Shown here: in pieces, positions 51,258 to 60,699 of the stretch | Position numbering within the stretch: position 1 is the first letter of the stretch | Layout of the letters: each line of letters opens with the position of its first letter | NCBI RefSeq assembly: GCF_000264495.1 | Contig: NC_017954.1 | Location: forward strand, 1,116,001-1,180,000 | Direction: 5' to 3' | DNA from: Thermogladius calderae 1633 | GTDB lineage: Archaea > Thermoproteota > Thermoprotei_A > Sulfolobales > Desulfurococcaceae | DNA length: 64,000 nt | The notes under the pieces: generated by a model | Told to the model about the DNA's origin: nothing | Database searches by the model: none | What the model saw: only the letters and a program-made list of their open reading frames with translations | Position numbers and translations under genes: made by a program

Positions 51258-53016
51258 CAGCCATTCCCACTAGCCCGCCCCCGAACATCGGCGTGAGGAC
51301 GAAGAACGCGACCGAAGCTATTGTTAAGATAAGCGCGTGCTTGAAGCCGGAGGCCGTTGACTCGTTTGCCACTTTACCCGCGACAAGCCCCATTATGTAG
51401 CTGTTCAGTACTATACTGGGGAGTACCTGGCTAGCAGCGGCCTGGTAGGCACCGACGCTTACTGGGAGTTGCCCCATGAAGCTCGCCATCAGTACGACGG
51501 TCATGGACGAGAGTATGGCGCCCATGTAAGGTACTATCATCAGCGTCCTCAAGCTACGCTTCTTCTCCAAGTCCATTGCCTCAACGCTCTCTGCGAACCC
51601 GGCGAGAGACTCGAGTACCTCGATGGTGCCGCCGCCTACCTCGATGCTGTCTGTGAGCATGTACAGGAGGATCTTGGCCCTCCACACCCTTATCTTCCTG
51701 AGGAGCTCGTCTATGATCCTCCCCAATGGTATACCCAGCTCTAGCTCGAGAGCTATCTTCCTCAGGTAGCTAGTGAACACACCGTAGTTCCTCCTACTCA
51801 GCTCGAGAATACTCCTCTCGGGGGAGAGGCCAGTCTTCCTGACCTCGACCAGGTCTCTTATGAACCTCGTGATGCCGTTTATGATCTTGTACTCTCTCGA
51901 GACGTACTCGTAGTAGGCGACCGCTGGGATGGTGGCATATATCAGAGCCATACCCAGAGCTACGCTGCCGTAGGTGTAGCTCGGTAAGTGGTAGAGCTCC
52001 GCCGGCCAGACCAACATGTGGTACATCCCGCTAAGGACAGGGTTGTACTTGAGGGGGTGGTAGGGGGGTATACTAGTGTATAGGACCCAGCCGAAGAACA
52101 GGAACAGCGCTGTTAAGGGCATTGTGAGGCCTAGCGCGACTATGTAGGGTCTCCAGTCCATCCAGGGCTCCTTGAACTGGAGGAGGTCGGCGAAGTAGAT
52201 GACGGCAAAGGACAAGAGGGGTAGGAGTATGTACAAGAGCATGAACATACCTCCACCAGTCAAACCGAAGGGGAGGACGCCGGCGAAACTCTGTGTGACG
52301 AAGTACATGACCGTCATTGTGAGGAGCGTCAAGAGGACTACAGCGAGGTAGGACTCGAGGAGGCCTCCCAGCCTGTCGGCTGTTATCTTGATTCTAACGA
52401 GGAGGTCGTTGAATAGGGCTCTAGCCTTTTTGTTCAAGTAGTCGATCACGTCGCCGCCGGCCCTCACCGTTGTGACGTAGCCTGCCAGCACGTCTCTCAC
52501 GATAGGGCTGGGAGACCTCTCGCCTAGTAAGCTGAAAGCCGTCAGGGGGTCTTTGCCGAGGACTCTTACAAGTAGCGTGAACCTCTGCCCTATCTCAGCG
52601 CTGTGGGGCATTATCTTGCCGCTCCTCGCCACCCTCTCGAACGCTACGTACGGGCTCATACCGCTCTGGACTAGGACGCTCAAGTAGCTCATAGTGTAAG
52701 GGAACTCGGTGTCGATAGCCGAGGCCTTGTTCGAGACGCGCAGGCTCGGGTAGGCCACGAAGATTAGGAAGACGAGGGCGGGTAAGACGACCACTACGAC
52801 TCCCAAGATCACGAACCTCAAGACGACGGCTAATGCGAGGAGGGCTACTGCGACCCCCGTGGAGATTGCCAGGGAGAAGACGATCAGGGAAGCGTAGACG
52901 GGAGGGTGGATGTGGAGGTCTGACCTCCTGATAGAGGTGCTGATAGACGGGTAAACGTCGAGTATCTTCAGACCTAGGGGCTCAAACCACTTGTACACCT
53001 TGTCGAGAAAACCCAT
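51250..53016 (-). CDS. Type II secretion F-domain membrane platform protein (ArlJ/TadC-like)
   Basis: The 588-residue protein has two T2SF domains, at about residues 90-225 (FPYTMSYLSVLVQSGMSPYVAFER) and 385-500 (RFIRDLVEVRKTGLSPERSI...). They are separated and flanked by about nine membrane helices, as in archaeal pilus and archaellum platform proteins. It works with the divergently transcribed assembly ATPase at 53101. It is the first gene of the minus-strand operon. Confidence 0.9.
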   Translation of the reverse strand: MGFLDKVYKWFEPLGLKILDVYPSISTSIRRSDLHIHPPVYASLIVFSLAISTGVAVALLALAVVLRFVILGVVVVVLPALVFLIFVAYPSLRVSNKASAIDTEFPYTMSYLSVLVQSGMSPYVAFERVARSGKIMPHSAEIGQRFTLLVRVLGKDPLTAFSLLGERSPSPIVRDVLAGYVTTVRAGGDVIDYLNKKARALFNDLLVRIKITADRLGGLLESYLAVVLLTLLTMTVMYFVTQSFAGVLPFGLTGGGMFMLLYILLPLLSFAVIYFADLLQFKEPWMDWRPYIVALGLTMPLTALFLFFGWVLYTSIPPYHPLKYNPVLSGMYHMLVWPAELYHLPSYTYGSVALGMALIYATIPAVAYYEYVSREYKIINGITRFIRDLVEVRKTGLSPERSILELSRRNYGVFTSYLRKIALELELGIPLGRIIDELLRKIRVWRAKILLYMLTDSIEVGGGTIEVLESLAGFAESVEAMDLEKKRSLRTLMIVPYMGAILSSMTVVLMASFMGQLPVSVGAYQAAASQVLPSIVLNSYIMGLVAGKVANESTASGFKHALILTIASVAFFVLTPMFGGGLVGMAGG

Positions 53017-53051
53017 TAAGCGACCCTCACACAGTTAAATATCACAACCCC

Positions 53052-53094
53052 CAACTTTATATTGTTGCTAACAAGAAATATAATTGTCGGGAGG
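53052..53094 (+). promoter_or_regulatory. Promoter and ribosome site of the assembly ATPase gene
   Basis: CTTTATATT (53055-53063) is a TATA box and GGGAGGGAG (about 53089-53097) precedes TTG 53101. The longer frame from 53062 would begin inside the TATA box. Confidence 0.5.
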
Positions 53095-53100
53095 GAGCTT

Positions 53101-54813
53101 TTGCCAAAACTGTCGATTAAACTCCCCTTGCAGAGGGTGAGGAAGCCGAGGAGCGAGTTGGGCGAGCTCGTCAAGGCCATAACACCGGTCGAGGAGCCCC
53201 TGCGGCTCCTGATTAGGGAGCCGGGCTCTAAGGTCCTGGACTCCTACTACGTTTACAAGCCTTTTGTCAAGGTCACGGTCGCAGAGACTAAGGAAGGCAT
53301 TGTGTACTATGTAGAGGAGTTCGGGCTGACCGAGGAAGACAGGGCGGTCCTAGAGAAGCTCACGGACATCGTTATGGACGAGATGAGGCCCCCGGCGAGA
53401 CCCGGTGTTGTCAAGGACCTAAGGGAGTACGTCTACTCGGAGATACAGAGGATAGCCGACAAGTACAAGGAGAAGCTGGGGCTTGTGGGCTCCCGTAGGA
53501 TCAAGCTGATGTACTACCTGGAGAGGAACCTGATAGGCTACGGCCCCATAGACCCCCTGATGAGAGACCCCAACATCGAGGACATATCCTGCAACGGCGT
53601 CAAGACCCCGGTCTTCGTCTGGCACAAGAGGTTCGAGAGCATCCCCACCAACATAGTCTTCGAGAGCGAGGACTACCTGAACGAGTTCGTCATGAAGCTA
53701 GCCCACATGTCCGGGAAGCACATCAGCGTGGCCTACCCGATAGTCGACGCGATGCTACCGGAGAAGCACAGGCTCGCCGCCACGTTCGGGAGGGAGGTCT
53801 CCGTCAAGGGACCCACCTTCACTATAAGGAAGTTCAGGGAGAGGCCCTTCAGCCCCGTCGAGCTCATCGAGGGTAAGGTAATAGACTCGGTGGTGGGCGC
53901 CTACCTCTGGACGCTCATCGAGCACGGCAAGACGGCGATGGTAGCCGGCGGCACTGGTGCCGGCAAGACCTCGTTGTTGAACGCGATCTCGCTGTTCATC
54001 AAGCCTGGAAAGAAGATCGTCACGATCGAGGACACGCCGGAGCTCAACCTCCCCCACGTCAACTGGACGCAGCTAACCAGTAGGGAGACCTTCGTGGTCG
54101 GCCAGAGCGTCGGGACTAGCGTTAGGCTCTACGACTTGGTCAAGCTCAGCCTGAGGTACAGGCCAGACTACATAATCGTCGGCGAGGTCAGGGGGGAGGA
54201 GGCCTTCGTGCTCTTCCAGAGCATGGCGACTGGGCACGGTGGCCTCTCAACCATCCACGCCGAGACACTCGACTACGCGATAAAGAGGCTCACAAGCCCC
54301 CCGATGAACATACCGCCGGCCTACATGAAGCTGATGAACGTGTTCATACACATACAGAGAGTCCTCACAAGAGTCGAGAAAGGCGTTGTCTCCGTGAGGA
54401 GGAGGGTGACAGTACTACAGGAGGTTGAGGACGCCGACAAGTACATCAAAATCGCGCAGTGGGACCCGCGGACGGACAGCTTCATAGTAGACCTCTCGAA
54501 GAGCATACACCTCAGAGACATAGCCGAGAAGAGGGGCCTCGACTTCGAGGACATACTCGAGGAGATCGAGAGGAAGGCAACCATCCTAAACTGGATGAGG
54601 GTTAGAGGGATAGCCGATGCCTGGGATGTAGCAGGGATCATATTCGACTACTACCATGACCCCGAGGCGGTCTACAAGAGGGCTCTTGGAGAGCTGGAAG
54701 AAGCGCACGTGGAGATCCCGAGACTCGCCGAGAAGACCCCTATCGAGATCGAGAAGACTATCGAGATATCCTCCGGGGGGAGGTCTACTGCTCAAGGGAA
54801 ACAAGGATCTTGA
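53101..54813 (+). CDS. Type II/IV secretion and pilus assembly ATPase (GspE/ArlI family)
   Basis: The protein of about 570 residues has the N-terminal regulatory region of archaeal GspE-like ATPases (YGPIDPLMRDPNIEDISCNG). Walker A VAGGTGAGKTSLLNA is near residues 281-295, with IVTIEDTPELNLPH, the His box region TGHGGLSTIHAET and Walker B YIIVGEVRGEEA. It powers filament assembly with the platform at 51250-53016. TTG 53101 is taken because of the ribosome site and TATA position. Its end overlaps the convergent gene at 54785 by 29 bases. Confidence 0.92.
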   Translation: MPKLSIKLPLQRVRKPRSELGELVKAITPVEEPLRLLIREPGSKVLDSYYVYKPFVKVTVAETKEGIVYYVEEFGLTEEDRAVLEKLTDIVMDEMRPPARPGVVKDLREYVYSEIQRIADKYKEKLGLVGSRRIKLMYYLERNLIGYGPIDPLMRDPNIEDISCNGVKTPVFVWHKRFESIPTNIVFESEDYLNEFVMKLAHMSGKHISVAYPIVDAMLPEKHRLAATFGREVSVKGPTFTIRKFRERPFSPVELIEGKVIDSVVGAYLWTLIEHGKTAMVAGGTGAGKTSLLNAISLFIKPGKKIVTIEDTPELNLPHVNWTQLTSRETFVVGQSVGTSVRLYDLVKLSLRYRPDYIIVGEVRGEEAFVLFQSMATGHGGLSTIHAETLDYAIKRLTSPPMNIPPAYMKLMNVFIHIQRVLTRVEKGVVSVRRRVTVLQEVEDADKYIKIAQWDPRTDSFIVDLSKSIHLRDIAEKRGLDFEDILEEIERKATILNWMRVRGIADAWDVAGIIFDYYHDPEAVYKRALGELEEAHVEIPRLAEKTPIEIEKTIEISSGGRSTAQGKQGS

Positions 54814-55522
54814 CCGGTATATTGACGTCGTACTTTGAGGCCAGGAGTTCGAGGTCTTTCTCGATAGCCTCCTTCAACTTCAAGTGCTCGCACTTCTTCA
54901 TAAACCCCGCCCTCTTAACGCTCACTCTCACGTAGAGCACGCCCTTTGATAGAGAGACACCGTACGACAATACCTTACAGCCGTAGAAGCTGGAGTAGTC
55001 GTTGACCAGTCTCTCCAGCTCTGAGTTGAACGACTTTATCTTCTCGGCCTCCACGGCCAAGAGAGACTGTTGCACACTGGGTGCCTCACCTTTCTGGGCC
55101 TCGGCTCTCGGCTTCTCGGGTACTTGACTAGTCTTCTCCTCCTCCACTAGGGGTAGCACCTCGTAGACGTATGCCGTAACAGGCCTGTCTTTAGCAGACA
55201 TAGCTAAGACCACGAGAGGTTTTAAACCCGCTACTCTCGTTGAGGACTGTGTGAGGCTAACCATTGAAGAAGAGACTAGAACCCCCTTCTCGATGTACAC
55301 GGTGAACTTGTAGTCCTCGAGTCTCACGGTCACTAGTATGTTCTTGTCTGGGCTGAGAGACGTGATGTTCAGGACGTCGTCGTAGCCCAGCTTGACGACC
55401 TTGACCAGCTTGCTCCTGAGGAGGAGGTTAGCCTCGGCGCTCAGGTCTTTCAGCAACTCCAGTCTAGAGTAGTCTATGTTGAGCCTTGTTATGAGGTTGT
55501 AAATCTCCTGCTCTGTGACCAA
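54785..55522 (-). CDS. Uncharacterised protein next to the pilus locus
   Basis: The 245-residue soluble protein has an N-terminal alpha/beta domain (NLITRLNIDYSRLELLKDLS; LVTVRLEDYKFTVYIEKGVL), an acidic, flexible linker (residues about 128-160) and a C-terminal domain with VSLSKGVLYVRVSVKRAGF. No family is recognised. It converges on the assembly ATPase gene with overlap and may be unrelated to it. Confidence 0.62.
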   Translation of the reverse strand: MVTEQEIYNLITRLNIDYSRLELLKDLSAEANLLLRSKLVKVVKLGYDDVLNITSLSPDKNILVTVRLEDYKFTVYIEKGVLVSSSMVSLTQSSTRVAGLKPLVVLAMSAKDRPVTAYVYEVLPLVEEEKTSQVPEKPRAEAQKGEAPSVQQSLLAVEAEKIKSFNSELERLVNDYSSFYGCKVLSYGVSLSKGVLYVRVSVKRAGFMKKCEHLKLKEAIEKDLELLASKYDVNIPVKILVSLEQ

Positions 55523-55583
55523 AAAACACAGCCCTGAGGCTAGAATTATACTTACGGTTACTTATAAGCAAGCCCCCGAGAAG

Positions 55584-55656
<73 letters not shown>

Positions 55657-55740
55657 TTAATACTATTTAAATAAGAGGAGGATTTTAATACTTCAATCAA
55701 GCCGATTCCGCCTATACACATAGTAGAAGGGTGTGCTTAG

Positions 55741-57195
55741 TTGAGTAGCGAGGTCGAGCACAGGAAGCGTGTTAGAGAGGAGCTGATCTCGAAGAACATC
55801 AACCCATACCCCCACAAGCCCCTCTACCAACCGGCCAGTTTGAGGAGTATCCTAGACAACCCCGTGGAGGGAGCCGAAGTCGCTGTAGCGGGCAGGATAG
55901 CAGCCGTGCGGAGACACGGGGGCCTTGTCTTCCTCGACATAGTCGACGACGGGCTACGCATCCAGGCGTCGATCGACAAGAGCAAGACTGGCGACGTCTT
56001 CGAGTTCTTCGACAAGTACGTTGACCTTGGAGACTTCGTGAACGTGAAGGGGGTGTTGTACAGGACTAGGAGAGGAGAGCTGACCGTAGACGTCAGGGGG
56101 CTTCAGCTACTAGCGAAGAGCCTTCGCGCACCGCCTGTGAAGTACGGGCACAGGCTGCTCGACCCGGAGGTCAGGTACAGGAAGAGGTACCTCGACATAA
56201 TGCTGACACCAGACGTTAGGAGAGTGCTCGAAGTGAAGTTCAAGGTTCTGGAGGAGACGAGGAGGTTCATGTGGGGGAAGGGCTTCGTCGAGGTCGAGAC
56301 CCCGGTTATACAACCGATCTACGGTGGTGCGGAGGCTAGGCCTTTCAAGACCTACGTATGGGCTCTGAACACCGAGTGGTACCTCAGGATCAGCCTTGAA
56401 CTACACTTGAAGAGGTTCATTATAGGGGGGTTCAACAAAGTCTTCGAGATCGGTAAGGTGTTCAGGAACGAGGACATCGACGCCCAGCACAACCCCGAGT
56501 TCACGATGCTAGAGGCCTACCAGGCCTACGCGGACTACAACGACATGATGGACTTGACGGAGGAGCTCATAAGCCACTTGGCCGAGAATGTCTTGGGTAG
56601 GCATGTCATCGAGGTACCCGTCGGAGACGTCAAAGAGAGAATAGACCTCTCACGCCCCTTCAAGAGGATGACTATGTACGAGGCCTTCAAGGAGTACGCC
56701 GGTATAGACGTCGAGAAGCTAGGTGACGACGAGATCAGAGACCTCCTGGCTAAGAACGAGATAAGCCTGGCAGGCGGGTACGACAGGGGGAGGGCTATAG
56801 TGAAGCTGTTCGACAAGCTCGTGGGCAGGAAGTACCTGGTTCAGCCTGTGTTCATCACCGACTACCCGAGGTCGTCATCGCCGCTGGCAAAGCCCCACAG
56901 GTACAACCCTGACCTAGCAGAGAGGTTCGAGCTGTTCATCGCCGGCATGGAGATCGCCAATGCCTACACGGAGCTTAACGACCCGGTTCTACAGGCAGAG
57001 TACTTCAAGGCCGAGGAGGAGAGGAGGAAGAGAGGTGATGAGGAGGCGCACCCGTTCGACTGGGACTTCGTGGAGGCGCTGGAGTACGGGATGCCCCCTA
57101 CCGGGGGGCTCGGAGTCGGGCTAGACAGGGTGAGCATGGTTCTAGCAGGAGTCTCGTCGATAAAAGAAGTGATATCTTTCCCGATGATGAAGTAG
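55741..57195 (+). CDS. lysS: Lysyl-tRNA synthetase, class II
   Basis: The 484-residue enzyme charges tRNA-Lys. The N-terminal OB-fold anticodon domain covers residues 40-130. Class II motifs follow: motif 1 around FVEVETPVIQP, motif 2 FRNEDIDAQHNPEFTMLEAY, motif 3 GGLGVGLDRVSMVL. The RYRKRYLDIMLTPDVR segment is diagnostic of LysRS rather than Asp/AsnRS. Length is normal. It starts at TTG 55741 soon after a divergent tRNA-Ala gene. Confidence 0.95.
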   Translation: MSSEVEHRKRVREELISKNINPYPHKPLYQPASLRSILDNPVEGAEVAVAGRIAAVRRHGGLVFLDIVDDGLRIQASIDKSKTGDVFEFFDKYVDLGDFVNVKGVLYRTRRGELTVDVRGLQLLAKSLRAPPVKYGHRLLDPEVRYRKRYLDIMLTPDVRRVLEVKFKVLEETRRFMWGKGFVEVETPVIQPIYGGAEARPFKTYVWALNTEWYLRISLELHLKRFIIGGFNKVFEIGKVFRNEDIDAQHNPEFTMLEAYQAYADYNDMMDLTEELISHLAENVLGRHVIEVPVGDVKERIDLSRPFKRMTMYEAFKEYAGIDVEKLGDDEIRDLLAKNEISLAGGYDRGRAIVKLFDKLVGRKYLVQPVFITDYPRSSSPLAKPHRYNPDLAERFELFIAGMEIANAYTELNDPVLQAEYFKAEEERRKRGDEEAHPFDWDFVEALEYGMPPTGGLGVGLDRVSMVLAGVSSIKEVISFPMMK

Positions 57196-57199
57196 GCGC

Positions 57200-57739
57200 T
57201 CAAGCGGGGAGGTTGAAGCCGGCCTCGAGGGCTTTGAAGTTTGCCTTGTGATACCTCATGTCCAGTATCTCTGCTATACCCATCTTCACGTAGTCGAGAG
57301 GCAGTAGGTTCGTTACCTTGACGACGTGGCCCAAGAGGAGTATGTTCGCGACTCTCGGGTTGTTCAGCAGCCTCTCTGCCAGCCTCGTGTACTCCTGGGC
57401 GTAGAGCTTGGCCTCTGTTCTGACCTCCCCCTGGTAGAAGGTCCTGTCAAGGAAGACGAACGTCTCTTTCCGGGCTAGCTTGAGGTAATTCTCGAGGTTG
57501 TAGGGGTACAGGAGTATCATTACGTAAGGGTTAGTGACGGAGACGAAGTTTAAGGCCTCCTCGAGACTGTCAGCTATGACCATGTCGACCCTGCTCTCAC
57601 CGCCCCTCGTCTCGGAGGCGTAGTGCTCTGTCCCGGACGTGTAGTAGTTCATGTACTTAGACGCCACCAGGCCGATCAGCCTGCCTAGTAGCAGGACGCC
57701 CTGGCCCCCTCTCCCGACGATGAGTATCTCGTGCCTCAA
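57200..57739 (-). CDS. korC: 2-oxoacid:ferredoxin oxidoreductase, gamma subunit
   Basis: The 179-residue subunit begins with EILIVGRGGQGVLLLGRLIG and has GTEHYASETRGGESRVDMVIA, the pattern of the gamma domain of pyruvate/2-oxoglutarate oxidoreductases. It is the last gene in the delta-alpha-beta-gamma operon, three bases after the beta gene. The order and subunit sizes favour a 2-oxoglutarate (KOR) type enzyme, but the substrate is not proven. Confidence 0.88.
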   Translation of the reverse strand: MRHEILIVGRGGQGVLLLGRLIGLVASKYMNYYTSGTEHYASETRGGESRVDMVIADSLEEALNFVSVTNPYVMILLYPYNLENYLKLARKETFVFLDRTFYQGEVRTEAKLYAQEYTRLAERLLNNPRVANILLLGHVVKVTNLLPLDYVKMGIAEILDMRYHKANFKALEAGFNLPA

Positions 57740-57742
57740 CCC

Positions 57743-58570
57743 TCAACCCCTCTTGACCAAGTCGAGGTACGACGGGTTATTCCTGACGACGTACTCCCCT
57801 ATGACGATCCCCTTCTCCCAGTCTATGTCGGACTCGTCTATCACCGGGTTGGGCTTGTACTTCACTCTCTTCTTCAGCTCCTCGAACATCGTAACCGGGT
57901 TCCTCAACCCGATGTGCCTGCCGTAGACCTCGGGGCACGTGCTTATCACCTCGAGGAACCTGAACCCCTTCATCCCAAGAGCCTTGTAAGTGAACATCTC
58001 AATGTAGTGCGGTGTCGTGATGCTGGCCCTCGCAACGTAGTTCGCGTTGAGGCTCGCGACCAGCTTTATCACGTTGAGAGGCGGCTCGGGGTTCCCGTGA
58101 GGGGTGGTAGTCGTGTAGACTTTCAACGGCGTGGTCGGGGCCAGCTGACCACCGGTCATAGCGTACACGAAGTTGGTTATCATCACGACGAACAAGTCTA
58201 TGTTCCTCTTGGCAGCGTGCAGCAAGTGGTTGCCGCCTATACCGGCTACGTCCCCGTCGCCACCGACGACTATGACCTCTAGGCTCGGGTTCGCGAGCTT
58301 GACACCCGTGGCGAACGGTAGGGCGCGCCCGTGGAGCGTGTGAGCAGAGTCGAAGTCTACGTAGAAGGAAACTCTAGCGGAGCAGCCGATACCGGTAACG
58401 AAGACGACCTTGTTCCTGTCGAGCCTCCCCTCGTTTATCCTCCTGTCAATGGCCCTCAGCATTGCGCCTAGTGCTATGCCTATCCCGCAACCGGGGCACC
58501 ATATGTGGGGGAGCCTGTCGGTCCTCAGGTACTTGTCTAGGGGGTGTAGGGTCAGCTTGGCTAGAGCCAT
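57743..58570 (-). CDS. korB: 2-oxoacid:ferredoxin oxidoreductase, beta subunit (thiamine diphosphate)
   Basis: The 275-residue subunit binds thiamine diphosphate through VVGGDGDVAGIGGNHLLHA and the following MITNFVYAMTGGQ. An N-terminal WCPGCGIGIALGAML motif supplies part of the cluster or active-site region. The GGQLAPTTP segment is typical of KOR-type beta chains. It overlaps the alpha gene by 10 bases. Confidence 0.92.
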   Translation of the reverse strand: MALAKLTLHPLDKYLRTDRLPHIWCPGCGIGIALGAMLRAIDRRINEGRLDRNKVVFVTGIGCSARVSFYVDFDSAHTLHGRALPFATGVKLANPSLEVIVVGGDGDVAGIGGNHLLHAAKRNIDLFVVMITNFVYAMTGGQLAPTTPLKVYTTTTPHGNPEPPLNVIKLVASLNANYVARASITTPHYIEMFTYKALGMKGFRFLEVISTCPEVYGRHIGLRNPVTMFEELKKRVKYKPNPVIDESDIDWEKGIVIGEYVVRNNPSYLDLVKRG

Positions 58571-59685
58571 CTGGCGACGGCCTCCATCACCTCGTTGAAC
58601 TTAGGAGGGTCGACCGTTATAACCGGGGAGAAAAACGTCCTCGCCGAACCGGCGATCCTAGCGACGTCCAAGTAGAGTCTCCCCGTGTTGTTCTCGACGA
58701 CTACGACCTTGCCCGCCCTCGAGAGGGACTTCCACAGCCATTCCTCGTTTAGGGGCCAGAGTGTCTTCAGCCTCAAGAAGCCTACTCTAGCCCCTCTCTG
58801 CCTCAGAGCCTTTACTACCGGGTATACCATGCGCGCGGTCGACCCGTACGCTACCACGACGACGTCTGAGTCCTCGACCCAGTACTCCTCCTGCTCGTAG
58901 ATGTAGCCTACACCCCTCCTAATCTTCTCGTTGAGCCTCGTGACCATCTCGCGGTAAGTCTCGGAGTCCTGGCGGTAGTACCCCAGCTCGTCGTGGACAA
59001 GGGACTCGACTATCACCTTGTAGCCCTCGCCGAAGACGGCCATCGGCGGCACGAGGTCCTCGTCCGGCTTGTAAGGCCTGTAGTCGTCTGGGGGCGCTGA
59101 GGGCTTCTTCCTCTCTATGATCTCCACTTCGCCTGGCTCCTTGACGTAGAGCGTCTCCCACATGTGGGCTATGTTGGCGTCTGAGAGGAGCACTACGGGC
59201 GTCCTGAACTTCTCCGCCACGTTGAAGGACTTAATGGTCATGTCGTAGCAGTCCTGGACGCTCCAGGGGGCGAACACCGGGATCGTGTAGTCCCCGTGCG
59301 CCAGCCAGCGGGCCTGGTACACGTCCGACTGCGTTGCCTTCGTCGGTATCCCGGTGCTAGGCCCCGCCCTCATAATGTCGACCACCACGACCGGGGTCTC
59401 GGTGGCGACCGCGAGGCTTACCCCCTCCGCCATCAGTGAGAAGCCGGGTCCGCTCGTAGCAGTCATGGCTTTGACGCCCGCCCAAGAGGCGCCTATCGCG
59501 GCGTTTATACTCGCTATCTCGTCCTCGAACTGGACCACTATGCCGCCGTACCTAGGCAGTTTCTCTGCTAGGTACTCCATGAGGTCCGAAGCCGGCGTTA
59601 TCGGGTAGCCGGCGTAGAACTTGAGCCCCGACAGTATCGCGGCCTCAGCGATAGCCCTGTTACCCGACAAGAACTCCCGTCTCAA
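58561..59685 (-). CDS. korA: 2-oxoacid:ferredoxin oxidoreductase, alpha subunit
   Basis: The 374-residue subunit has FYAGYPITPASDLMEYLAE, QFEDEIASINAAIGASWAG and MTATSGPGFSLMAEG, all conserved in KorA-type alpha chains without the fused gamma domain. It catalyses, with the beta subunit, oxidative decarboxylation of a 2-oxoacid to acyl-CoA with reduction of ferredoxin. It overlaps delta by four bases and beta by ten. Confidence 0.93.
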   Translation of the reverse strand: MRREFLSGNRAIAEAAILSGLKFYAGYPITPASDLMEYLAEKLPRYGGIVVQFEDEIASINAAIGASWAGVKAMTATSGPGFSLMAEGVSLAVATETPVVVVDIMRAGPSTGIPTKATQSDVYQARWLAHGDYTIPVFAPWSVQDCYDMTIKSFNVAEKFRTPVVLLSDANIAHMWETLYVKEPGEVEIIERKKPSAPPDDYRPYKPDEDLVPPMAVFGEGYKVIVESLVHDELGYYRQDSETYREMVTRLNEKIRRGVGYIYEQEEYWVEDSDVVVVAYGSTARMVYPVVKALRQRGARVGFLRLKTLWPLNEEWLWKSLSRAGKVVVVENNTGRLYLDVARIAGSARTFFSPVITVDPPKFNEVMEAVARWL

Positions 59686-59954
59686 CTCCTGCCACCCTTT
59701 GTCACGTATATTGCGAACTCGGGGCAGACGTACTCGCAGAGTCTACAGCCGATGCACTTGTCGGGCTCTGTCACCACCGGAGGCCTGTAGCCGAAGCGGT
59801 TCGCGTCCTGACCCTTCACTAATATTTTAACGGGACATATGGTGATGCAAAGCTCGCACTCCTTGCACCTGTCCCTGATCACGTTGACGACGAACCTAGC
59901 ACCCGCGTACTCGTTTACAGCTAGTGTTAGCATTTGCGTCAATAGCCAACACAC
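59682..59954 (-). CDS. korD: 2-oxoacid:ferredoxin oxidoreductase, delta subunit (2[4Fe-4S])
   Basis: The small ferredoxin-like subunit has two CxxCxxCxxxCP motifs: CKECELCITICP and CIGCRLCEYVCP. It passes electrons from the TPP site to ferredoxin. The start is uncertain; GTG 59954 is the longest form, TTG 59942 or ATG 59933 (MLTLAVNEYAG) are likely alternatives. It is the first gene of the operon. Confidence 0.88.
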   Translation of the reverse strand: MCWLLTQMLTLAVNEYAGARFVVNVIRDRCKECELCITICPVKILVKGQDANRFGYRPPVVTEPDKCIGCRLCEYVCPEFAIYVTKGGRS

Positions 59955-60095
59955 CCTTAGCCACTAAATTCATACTACTAGGTGCTCCTTTTAACGATAC
60001 GGACACGACGTGTTTAACACTTGTGTATCTGTTCACCCGTACAAATACGTTCACAAAGGAAGGCGTATAGCCCGATTCTAACTTATTCAAGATAG

Positions 60096-60104
60096 ATATT
60101 TAAA
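60096..60104 (+). promoter_or_regulatory. TATA box of the pyruvate oxidoreductase operon
   Basis: ATATTTAAA lies 43 bases before ATG 60139, giving an expected transcription start near 60125. The 184-bp region also carries the divergent kor promoter, for which I see no clear box. Confidence 0.55.
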
Positions 60105-60138
60105 TCAACTCACGTGATAGATTGAATTCGGTGTCGGG

Positions 60139-60699
60139 ATGCTCATTGAGATAACGTGGTATGGGAGGGGAGGACAGGGAGCGTGGACTTCGAGCAACAT
60201 CCTAGCAATGGCAGCAGCCCTTGACGGGAAGCACGCTCAGAGCTTCCCTGCCTTCGGACCTGAGAGGTCTGGAGCCCCTATGCTGGCCTTTACGAGGATA
60301 AGCGACGAGCCGATCGAGATCCACAGCATGGTCTACAACCCTGATGTCGTGATCGTGTTGGACGACAGCCTCATATCCCCCAAGGTGTACGCGGGTATCA
60401 AGGAGAACGGCGTCCTGATCCTGAACTACGAGGGGGACAAGGAGTCGCTTTTCAAGAGGCTCGGTGACCTCCCGGAAGGCGTGAAGGTCTACACTACGCC
60501 TGCTACAAAGCTCGCACTCGAGATCCTGAAGGCTAACATAACCAACACAGCTATGATAGGCGGGTTGATGAAGGCGTGGAGTATTGTCTCCTGGGGTAGC
60601 CTGGAGAAGGCGGTGAAAGTGAGGTTTAGGGGAGCTGTCGCAGACAAGAACATCGATTTAATAAGGAAGTCGCATGACTCGACTGTGAAGGTGAAGTAG
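60139..60699 (+). CDS. porG: Pyruvate:ferredoxin oxidoreductase, gamma subunit
   Basis: The 186-residue subunit begins LIEITWYGRGGQGAWTSSNI and has SFPAFGPERSGAPMLAFTRI, typical of the PorG/VorG chain. It heads a gamma-delta-alpha-beta operon, the usual order for archaeal pyruvate or 2-ketoisovalerate oxidoreductases. The delta gene begins directly after its stop. Confidence 0.92.
   Translation: MLIEITWYGRGGQGAWTSSNILAMAAALDGKHAQSFPAFGPERSGAPMLAFTRISDEPIEIHSMVYNPDVVIVLDDSLISPKVYAGIKENGVLILNYEGDKESLFKRLGDLPEGVKVYTTPATKLALEILKANITNTAMIGGLMKAWSIVSWGSLEKAVKVRFRGAVADKNIDLIRKSHDSTVKVK

Noticed and set aside
55665-55674. TATTTAAATA as the tRNA-Ala promoter
   Set aside because: Its centre is only about 13 bases from the mature tRNA 5' end, too close for an archaeal TATA box. 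TATTAAAATC near 55681-55690 fits better.
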